38,127 bases of DNA from contig JAENZK010000004.1 of the NCBI GenBank assembly GCA_016841285.1, positions 1-38,127 on the forward strand, read 5' to 3'. The translations under genes were made by a program, and so were the position numbers. Shown piece by piece: positions 27,709-35,251 of the stretch (position 1 is the first letter of the stretch; every line of letters starts with the position of its first letter). Under the pieces are notes generated by a model, which saw only the letters and a program-made list of their open reading frames with translations, was not told the DNA's origin and made no database searches. The DNA comes from Guptibacillus hwajinpoensis. Lineage in GTDB: Bacteria > Bacillota > Bacilli > Bacillales > Bacillaceae_J.

Positions 27709-27739
27709 GCCTTGTGAGACTTTGACCGTGTATTTTTCA
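27693..27739 (+). terminator. Rho-independent terminator after the 31-aa ORF
   Basis: TACACGGTCAAA / TTTGACCGTGTA 12-bp stem then tttttc. Confidence 0.85.
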
Positions 27740-27931
27740 GCTACATAATTTTTAATTTGCTAAATGGCATGAGGAATGATCGGTTGATTCCTGATGTCTT
27801 TTTTGTTTTTTTCTGACAAAATTTGATGCTGGATGCGAAAAACAATTGAGCAAAAGCTCAACAATTGATAACATTAGAAAGGGTTAACTTTAAAAAGTTA
27901 AGGCACTATATATGGGGGAAAGATTACAACT

Positions 27932-30900
27932 ATGTTAGAAATTAATCGTTTAGCAGCACTATACTTAGAATTACAAGAAAAAGGGGACAAAGACAACGCT
28001 GAAAAAGTGAAGCAGCTTGTCGAAAAGTTAAAAAACAAAGAATTTATGATTGCTTTCTGCGGGCACTTTTCCGCAGGAAAATCGACAATGATGAACCACT
28101 TTATGGGAAAGGAAGTTTTACCATCCAGTCCCATTCCAACAAGTGCAAATCTTGTTAAAATAAAAAAGGGGACAAGCTACGCAAGGGTTTATTATAAAGA
28201 AGCCGATCCAGTTGAATTTCCGGCTCCTTATGATTTTGAAGTCGTTAAAAATTTTGCAAAAGATGGCGAAAATATCATCTCACTTGAAATCAGTGATGAA
28301 GATATTAGTCTACCAGAAGGTGTTTCCATTATGGATACGCCTGGAATTGATTCAACTGATGACGCCCATCGAATTTCAACTGAATCTGCACTACATTTAG
28401 CAGACATAGTCCTTTACGTAATGGACTACAATCATGTTCAATCAGAATTGAACTTTTCGTTTACGAAAACTTTAAAGGACCGTGAGAAGCCAGTTTATCT
28501 AGTTATTAACATGATCGATAAGCATAATGAGGAAGAATTAAGCTTTGAATCGTATAAGACTAGTGTAATAGAGTCGTTCAAAAGCTGGGGCGTCAACATC
28601 GATGGGTTATTTTTTACATCATTGAAAGACTTGAGTCATCCGTTAAATGAATATAGCAAGCTAGACCAGTTTTTGAAAAACCAAATTAACAATAAAGAAG
28701 AACTTTTACTTAAAAGTGTGATTAATTCTGCAAAACCATTGATAGAAGATCACTTGCAATTTTTTGACAATGAGCATGAAGATGATCTGCATGAATTAGA
28801 AGCCCAACTTGAGGATTTACCTGAAAATGAAAGAAAGCGGGTTCTTCAAGAAGTTATCGATTTAGAAGAAAGACAAACTACATTACAATTTAATAAAAAT
28901 AACTTAAAAGAGCAATTTGAAGAAGGAATTAAGAAAATTCTTGATAATGCTTACTTAATGCCTGCAGCAACAAGGGAGTTAGCTCATTCTTTTATTGAAG
29001 CGAGTCAGCCTGATTTTAAAGTTGGATTTCTTTTTTCGAAAAAGAAAACAGAAGAGGAAAGAACCACGAGATTAAATGCTTTTTACGACAGTTTCAAAAA
29101 GCAAGTAGAGGCCCAGCTTGATTGGCATATAAAAGACTTTTCGGTTAAATTTTTCAAGCAGAATGAAATCGATAATGAGAATTTTATAAACAGTATTTTT
29201 GAGGAAGTAACAGTTCAGTTTGACCCGGATCTTTTGGATGAGTTGGTTAAAAGGGGAGCAGGTTTAACAGGGGAGTACATTTTAAATTATACAAATGATG
29301 TATCCAATGAACTAAAACGACTATATAGAAATCGTGCATTAGAAAAATTTGAAGAGGGTAAAGGCCTCATTTATTCTGTTATTGATCGTGAACTGTCAGA
29401 TGTTGAGGCCAACTTGGCGAACTACACACAATATAAGCATGCTGTAGATGGGTTGAAAAAGCTACAACAAGAAAGAAACAGCGTGGAAAATGAATTATCG
29501 GAATTATTATCATCTGAAACTTTACAGCAAGCGGTTCTAGAAGCTACCAATAACTGGTTAGGACAGTTTAAAGGTAATACGCCATCTATCGAAATTAGGC
29601 AGATGGAAATGGCGGAACAAAAAGAAAATAATGAAGTAAATAATGAGCAAGCAGAACAAAGTGTTGACAATGTTTTAGAGAGTAATCCTGTTCAAGATCT
29701 TGTTCAATCAGTTGATAGCTTTAACGTCAAAGAACGTTTAGGAGAAACCGTTGCAAAATTAAAAACAGCGATTAGTTCATTAAACGGTATTAAAGGTATT
29801 CATGCCCTTGCTAGTGACATGGCAGCAAAGGCAAATAGATTGAATGACAACCGTTTTACTATTGCATTATTTGGAGCCTTTAGTGCAGGTAAATCATCGT
29901 TTGCAAATGCTTTAATCGGTGATAAACTGCTTCCGGTTTCACCAAACCCAACGACAGCGACGATCAACAAAATATTGCCTTCAGACACTAAACACCCACA
30001 TGGGACTGTTTTAGTTAAAGTAAAAACAAAAGAGCAAATTTTTAAAGATGTTGAGCAGTCATTAGCGTTGTTCCAAAAGAAATGTGCTTCAATGGAAGAT
30101 GCTTTGTCAGTTATTAATTCGTTATCGTACGAAGGAAATGACCCGAAGGAAAAGCCGCATTATTCATTTTTAAAGGCTGTTCATATAGGCTATGATTTCA
30201 TCGCCCCACATTTAGGGGAAGTGTTAACCGTTGATTTAAAGGAATTTGAAGACTATGTTGCCAAAGAGGAAAAATCTTGTTTTGTGGAATGGATTGAGCT
30301 TTATTATGATTGTCCATTAACAGAACAAGGAATCACTTTGGTAGATACACCAGGAGCGGATTCTATTAATGCAAGACATACAGGAGTAGCTTTTGAATAT
30401 ATCAAAAATGCAGATGCGATTTTGTTTGTAACCTATTATAACCATGCTTTCTCAAGAGCGGATCGTGAGTTTTTAATTCAACTTGGACGTGTGAAAGAAG
30501 CATTTGAAATGGATAAGATGTTCTTTATCGTCAATGCAGCCGATCTTGCGAAGTCTGAGGAAGAATTAAAACTGGTTGTAGATTATGTAGGTGATGAGCT
30601 TAAGAAATTCGGAATTCGCTTCCCGCGGATTTATCCTTTATCAAGTAAGATGGCATTAGAAGAGAAGCTGCAAACAAGAGAAGGAAAGTCCGTAACAAGT
30701 GAATCAAACATTGCCGCCTTTGAACAAGCATTCTATTCGTTTATTATGAATGATTTAGTTCAAATCTCTATTCAGACGGCACATGAGGACTTAAAACGAT
30801 CTGTAGCTGCGCTTCAAAATATTATTGCGACAGCTAAGGAAAGCGATGAAGTGAAGCAACAAAAACGTCAAAATGCAGAGCAAGCGAAAGGGCAAATTCA

Positions 30901-31609
30901 TGATAAACTAAAGTCAAAGGAATTCAGGGTAGAAGAAAGATCGTTAGCACAGGAAGTCGAAGAATTACTATTTTATGTGGCCCAACGCGTCTTTTTCCGC
31001 TTTAGTGATTTTTATAATGAAGCCTTTAACCCATCATCGTTACGAGATGATGGCCGCGATTTGAAAAAGGCGGTTCAAAGCTGTTTAGATGAATTACTAG
31101 TTAATATTGGTTTCGATTTGTCCCAGGAATTACGTGCTACGTCATTACGTATTGAAAACCATTTGAATAAATTATTGAAAGAAGTACATCAGGGTGTGGA
31201 AGGAATGATTGATGAGCTTCATCCGATTCCTTTATTACCTGTGGGAGCTCGCCAGTTTGAGACAATGGATTTTGATAATGCCCTAGAGAAAATTTCACGG
31301 GATCCATTTAAATCTGCATTATCCCTATTTAAAAGCCCAAAAGCATTTTTTGAACAAGGCGGAAAAGCTAAATTAAAGGAGAGTCTCCAAGAATTGTTGC
31401 AAGAACCTGTTCATTCTTATATTGAAAAACAAACATCACATTTAAAAGATGTTTATCATTCTTATTTGCTATCTTCTCTAGAAGATGTTTTGAAAGAAAT
31501 CGGTGCAGAAGTTGATGACTATTTTGAAGGATATTTTGCAGCTCTATCAGAAACCATTGATATTGAAAAACTTGAAAGCGCAAGATCAAAAATTCAATCT
31601 ATTATATAA
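27932..31609 (+). CDS. dynA: Dynamin-family protein DynA (YpbR), two dynamin modules in one chain
   Basis: Two GTPase P-loops (GHFSAGKSTMMN and GAFSAGKSSFANAL) and two DTPG G3 motifs (MDTPGIDSTDD, VDTPGADSINAR); 1225 aa; follows ypbQ. Confidence 0.95.
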   Translation: MLEINRLAALYLELQEKGDKDNAEKVKQLVEKLKNKEFMIAFCGHFSAGKSTMMNHFMGKEVLPSSPIPTSANLVKIKKGTSYARVYYKEADPVEFPAPYDFEVVKNFAKDGENIISLEISDEDISLPEGVSIMDTPGIDSTDDAHRISTESALHLADIVLYVMDYNHVQSELNFSFTKTLKDREKPVYLVINMIDKHNEEELSFESYKTSVIESFKSWGVNIDGLFFTSLKDLSHPLNEYSKLDQFLKNQINNKEELLLKSVINSAKPLIEDHLQFFDNEHEDDLHELEAQLEDLPENERKRVLQEVIDLEERQTTLQFNKNNLKEQFEEGIKKILDNAYLMPAATRELAHSFIEASQPDFKVGFLFSKKKTEEERTTRLNAFYDSFKKQVEAQLDWHIKDFSVKFFKQNEIDNENFINSIFEEVTVQFDPDLLDELVKRGAGLTGEYILNYTNDVSNELKRLYRNRALEKFEEGKGLIYSVIDRELSDVEANLANYTQYKHAVDGLKKLQQERNSVENELSELLSSETLQQAVLEATNNWLGQFKGNTPSIEIRQMEMAEQKENNEVNNEQAEQSVDNVLESNPVQDLVQSVDSFNVKERLGETVAKLKTAISSLNGIKGIHALASDMAAKANRLNDNRFTIALFGAFSAGKSSFANALIGDKLLPVSPNPTTATINKILPSDTKHPHGTVLVKVKTKEQIFKDVEQSLALFQKKCASMEDALSVINSLSYEGNDPKEKPHYSFLKAVHIGYDFIAPHLGEVLTVDLKEFEDYVAKEEKSCFVEWIELYYDCPLTEQGITLVDTPGADSINARHTGVAFEYIKNADAILFVTYYNHAFSRADREFLIQLGRVKEAFEMDKMFFIVNAADLAKSEEELKLVVDYVGDELKKFGIRFPRIYPLSSKMALEEKLQTREGKSVTSESNIAAFEQAFYSFIMNDLVQISIQTAHEDLKRSVAALQNIIATAKESDEVKQQKRQNAEQAKGQIHDKLKSKEFRVEERSLAQEVEELLFYVAQRVFFRFSDFYNEAFNPSSLRDDGRDLKKAVQSCLDELLVNIGFDLSQELRATSLRIENHLNKLLKEVHQGVEGMIDELHPIPLLPVGARQFETMDFDNALEKISRDPFKSALSLFKSPKAFFEQGGKAKLKESLQELLQEPVHSYIEKQTSHLKDVYHSYLLSSLEDVLKEIGAEVDDYFEGYFAALSETIDIEKLESARSKIQSII

Positions 31610-31762
31610 AGAAAAGCGAAAGCGCCTTGCTCATCGCCGTACAAACTGGAGGGGACAACGACAGCGATAAAGGAAACTTGAATTGCGTTAGCAATTCTTA
31701 GTTGACTTATCGTAGGGAGGAGTCCTGAAGTTTGCTAGGCGATAGGCGCAGGAGCTAGACAA
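31610..31762 (+). repeat. Dispersed structured repeat, copy D
   Basis: agaaaagcgaaagcgcc...gataaaggaaac...ttgacttatcgtagggagg...ggcgcaggagctagacaa. Confidence 0.85.
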
Positions 31763-31823
31763 TAGTAAAAATTGCCATGACAAGTTGAATTCACTATATC
31801 CATTTAGACAAGGGGAACTGAAC

Positions 31824-32561
31824 ATGGAAATTACTAATAGAGAAGATTTAAAAAACTCCGAGCGTTTTCTAAGTGCATTTAATATCATTAATAGTGAAAT
31901 TGAAAAAATGGTCGATGCACGCGGTCATATTCCTTTTTATCGTTTAGTAGATATGGCAAAAAAGAAAAGTGGACTAATCATGACCTATAAAGATGATCTA
32001 AAAGAGTTGTCCGAACTTAGAAATGCGATTGTTCATGGCCGCTACTATCCAGCCTTTACAATTGCAGAACCACATCTTTCGGTCGTTGAATTAGTTGAAA
32101 AGATAGCAGGGGAATTAACAAAGCCAAAAACGATTATTCCGTTTTTTGAACGAAGGGTTAAAACGTTCCAGAAATCAGATCATTTGACAGCTGTATTAAA
32201 AACAATTAAAAGACATGGATATTCGCAATTCCCTGTATACGATAATAACAAATTCGTCGGTCTTTTAACGAATCAAGGAATAACCATGTGGATTTCTCAA
32301 AATATCGAGAAGGCACCTATGGACAGCTGCATAGACGCTTATCTTTCAGATGTAATGTCATTTGAAAAAATTAAAAGAAACTATATTTTTATGAATAAAA
32401 ATCAAAATATTTATGATGTTCGAGAGAAGTTTCTAAATCATTTTGATATTTTTGCAACACGTCTTGAAGCTGTGCTAATAACAGAAAATGGTCATTCGGA
32501 TGAAGAATTATTGGGACTGGCCACACCATTTGATATGGTGCGTATCCCGTTTTTGGCATAA
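31824..32561 (+). CDS. HEPN-like N-terminal domain plus CBS-pair protein
   Basis: ATG 31824 after aggggaac RBS; N-terminal ELSELRNAIVHGRYY (R-N-x3-H), C-terminal CBS repeats (TIKRHGYSQFPVYDNNKFVGLLTNQGI). Confidence 0.75.
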   Translation: MEITNREDLKNSERFLSAFNIINSEIEKMVDARGHIPFYRLVDMAKKKSGLIMTYKDDLKELSELRNAIVHGRYYPAFTIAEPHLSVVELVEKIAGELTKPKTIIPFFERRVKTFQKSDHLTAVLKTIKRHGYSQFPVYDNNKFVGLLTNQGITMWISQNIEKAPMDSCIDAYLSDVMSFEKIKRNYIFMNKNQNIYDVREKFLNHFDIFATRLEAVLITENGHSDEELLGLATPFDMVRIPFLA

Positions 32562-32567
32562 AATTTT

Positions 32568-32608
32568 AAAAGCCAACATTTCTAGAATTAATAGAAATGT
32601 TGGCTTTT
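32568..32608. terminator. Bidirectional terminator
   Basis: AAAAGCCAACATTTCTA-gaattaa-TAGAAATGTTGGCTTTT, 17-bp perfect stem. Confidence 0.9.
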
Positions 32609-32612
32609 GTCA

Positions 32613-33488
32613 TTAATTAGATAATTTTTTATTTAAGAGAACATATAGTGCTGACATATCCTGTTCGCCAAGGTCGTTTTCAATCGCGTCTTTAAGGATA
32701 TTGGTAAGCTGCCCACCGATCGGTAATTCCATATTGGCCCCGCTTGCCATTTCTTCAGCAAGCTTCATATCTTTGTGTAAAAGCTTGATTGCAAATCCGG
32801 CTACAAATTGATCCTTTGAAATAAAACTATTGTAATGACGGTCATAAATCCGGCTTTGTGCGTAGCTGTTGTCTAAAATATTAAATAGAAGGTCCAAGTC
32901 AACACCCATTTTTTTACCTAGTGTTACAGCTTCGCTAACAGCCTGTGTATGGAAGGCAACCATCAAATTATTAATTAATTTAACGACCGAACCGCTTCCT
33001 GTCTCTCCGATGTGGTAGATATTTTTTCCCATTACATTAAATAAAGGATTGACCTTTTCATATATTTCCTTTTTACCGCCAACCATGATTGTTAACGTTC
33101 CATCCTCTGCACCGAAATTACCACCGCTGATTGGAGCATCTAAAAATTCAATTCCCTTCGATTGTGCAGCATCAGCAATTTTATTATTTAATCCAGGTGC
33201 AACTGTGCTGTGGTCAACTAAAATAAGTCCTTCATGTCCATTTTCAATTAGACCCTCTGCCCCGAAATAAACCGCCTCAACATCGGCAGGTAAAGGCAGG
33301 CATGTAAGGATTACGTCCAGCTCCTTTGCCATTTCGGAAACTGACATACCGGTTTTGCCTCCTGCCTCAACGAACAAGTCTTCTTTTCCTTTGCTACGGT
33401 TTTTTCCTACCACCTCAAAATTTGCCTTCACTAAATTTTTTGCCATAGGTAACCCCATATTTCCAAGACCAATAAATCCCACTTTCAT
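32613..33488 (-). CDS. NAD(P)-dependent beta-hydroxyacid dehydrogenase (GarR/HIBADH family)
   Basis: VGFIGLGNMGLPMAKNLVKANFEV, FLDAPISGGNFGAEDGTLTIMVGG, GSGSVVKLINNLM. Confidence 0.92.
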   Translation of the reverse strand: MKVGFIGLGNMGLPMAKNLVKANFEVVGKNRSKGKEDLFVEAGGKTGMSVSEMAKELDVILTCLPLPADVEAVYFGAEGLIENGHEGLILVDHSTVAPGLNNKIADAAQSKGIEFLDAPISGGNFGAEDGTLTIMVGGKKEIYEKVNPLFNVMGKNIYHIGETGSGSVVKLINNLMVAFHTQAVSEAVTLGKKMGVDLDLLFNILDNSYAQSRIYDRHYNSFISKDQFVAGFAIKLLHKDMKLAEEMASGANMELPIGGQLTNILKDAIENDLGEQDMSALYVLLNKKLSN

Positions 33489-33589
33489 AAAGATCGATCT
33501 CCTTTGCTATGTAAAATTAAAAATATAAAATACCCACCCAATATGAAATATTATACTGACATATATTACTTTCGCCTTTCATTTTTATT

Positions 33590-33610
33590 TTCCTCTAAAT
33601 TTTAGAGGAA
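33590..33610. promoter_or_regulatory. 21-bp perfect odd palindrome, candidate operator
   Basis: TTCCTCTAAA-t-TTTAGAGGAA in the divergent intergenic region. Confidence 0.5.
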
Positions 33611-33746
33611 GTTGGACTTCTTTGGTGAATATTAAAAAAAAGGGAACAACTTTATTCGGAAAAAAGTTAAAGTATTTTGTACTTTTTATCATATTCATAT
33701 AAAATAAAAAATAAAAATAGAAATATTAAAAAAGGGGAGACTAGCA

Positions 33747-34016
33747 ATGAGTGTACATCATGAGATAAGTAAGCATTCAGAAAACCAACATTACATAGTG
33801 AAGAGATTTACGGAGTTAGACCAACAAAGAGAAGCTTACATAGAAAAAGCGGTTCAAAAGTGTAAAAATGGTGAGCCATTTACGACTGATGAAATTAATG
33901 CCATTACGAAAGAAATGAATGAACTTGGAAAACAAGGGATTGTAACCTCTCTTCCAGTTAGACAACAGGTTACTGTAGAAATGGTAAAGGAGTATGTTGG
34001 AAAAATATCAAAATAA
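33747..34016 (+). CDS. ypbS: YpbS-like DUF2533 family protein
   Basis: HHEISKHSENQHYIVKRFTELDQQREAYIEKAV...VTVEMVKEYVGK; near dynA as in B. subtilis; RBS ggggag. Confidence 0.7.
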   Translation: MSVHHEISKHSENQHYIVKRFTELDQQREAYIEKAVQKCKNGEPFTTDEINAITKEMNELGKQGIVTSLPVRQQVTVEMVKEYVGKISK

Positions 34017-34049
34017 AAATAGAAAAATTGCTAAGGAGAGTGGAGAAAT

Positions 34050-34889
34050 TTGAAAAATATTGTGAATGTAGACTGGCTTTATGAAAACCTTGATAATCCT
34101 TCCGTACGTATCATTGATTGTCGATTTGTATTAGGAAGCCCAGGAAAAGGCCTTAACTCTTATGTAAAGGAACACATCTCCGGAGCATTATATTTTGATC
34201 TTGAAAAGGATATGTCTAGCAAGGCTACTGAGCACGGTGGAAGACACCCTATGCCGGATTTAGACCGAATTATTGATAAGCTAAGTACAGGAGGAATTGA
34301 TGCTGAAACGAAAGTGATCGCCTATGATGATCAAGGCGGCATGATGGCATCACGCTTTTGGTGGCTGCTAAAATACTTAGGACATGAAGAAGTTTATGTA
34401 TTAGATGGTGGTTTTAGCAAATGGCTTTCAAAAGGATATCCAGTAAATGATGAAATTCCTTCATTTCCACGAAAAGAATTTCAAGCAAACATTCATCACG
34501 ATCTTTTGAGCAATGTAGAAGAAGTTAAGCAAACAATTGAAACAAAAAAAGCATATCTCCTTGATTCGAGAGCAAAGGACAGATATTCAGGGGAAAATGA
34601 AACGATTGATAAAAAGGCGGGCCATATTCCAGGAGCCCTCAATTACTTCTGGAAGGATGTCATCAATGAGCAAAATGAGTGGAAATCCTTAGATGAGCTT
34701 AAAGAACAATTTAAGAAATTAAACAGCGATGATCAAATCATTGTATATTGTGGTTCTGGAGTATCTGCATGTCCGAATATCATTTCGTTGAATGAATTAG
34801 GATTTAATAATGTAAAACTTTATATCGGAAGCTGGAGTGATTGGATTACATATGAAGAAAACCCGATTGCTGTCGGTTCAGAAGCGTAA
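34050..34889 (+). CDS. Sulfurtransferase (tandem rhodanese)
   Basis: GGRHPMPDLD, YDDQGGMMASRFWWLLKYLGH, IVYCGSGVSACPNIISLNELG active site; TTG start with ggagag RBS. Confidence 0.92.
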   Translation: MKNIVNVDWLYENLDNPSVRIIDCRFVLGSPGKGLNSYVKEHISGALYFDLEKDMSSKATEHGGRHPMPDLDRIIDKLSTGGIDAETKVIAYDDQGGMMASRFWWLLKYLGHEEVYVLDGGFSKWLSKGYPVNDEIPSFPRKEFQANIHHDLLSNVEEVKQTIETKKAYLLDSRAKDRYSGENETIDKKAGHIPGALNYFWKDVINEQNEWKSLDELKEQFKKLNSDDQIIVYCGSGVSACPNIISLNELGFNNVKLYIGSWSDWITYEENPIAVGSEA

Positions 34890-34894
34890 CACGT

Positions 34895-34930
34895 AAAACT
34901 CTTATCTGATTATCGGATAAGAGTTTTGTT
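34895..34930 (+). terminator. Rho-independent terminator
   Basis: AAAACTCTTATC / GATAAGAGTTTT stem and T-rich tail. Confidence 0.8.
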
Positions 34931-34997
34931 ATTTTAGAATATTTTCTAAAAGGAGATTTAACCCAAAATGGAAGAAAATTGGCATTGAGATGATTGT

Positions 34998-35242
34998 AGA
35001 AAAGTAGTTTAATATAACTTGTGAGCCACGTTAGTGACTTACGAAAACATGAATCTCTTATTTGAAGTAACTTGTAACCTGTTAAAATGTAAAATAACTG
35101 GAAATGAGTTACTATTGAATATGCGGTTCTGAAAATGTTATATTAATATAGTAAGTTATTAAATAGTTAACCAGATCACTTGCGATAAAAAATAGAATGC
35201 AAGTGAATTTAAAAAAATAATAAAACAACCCATTAGGAGGAA
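34998..35242 (+). repeat. S-layer promoter/leader region, copy 1
   Basis: Aligns almost end to end with 37887..38127; ends in ttaggaggaa RBS. Confidence 0.9.
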
Positions 35243-35251
35243 TACATTTAT

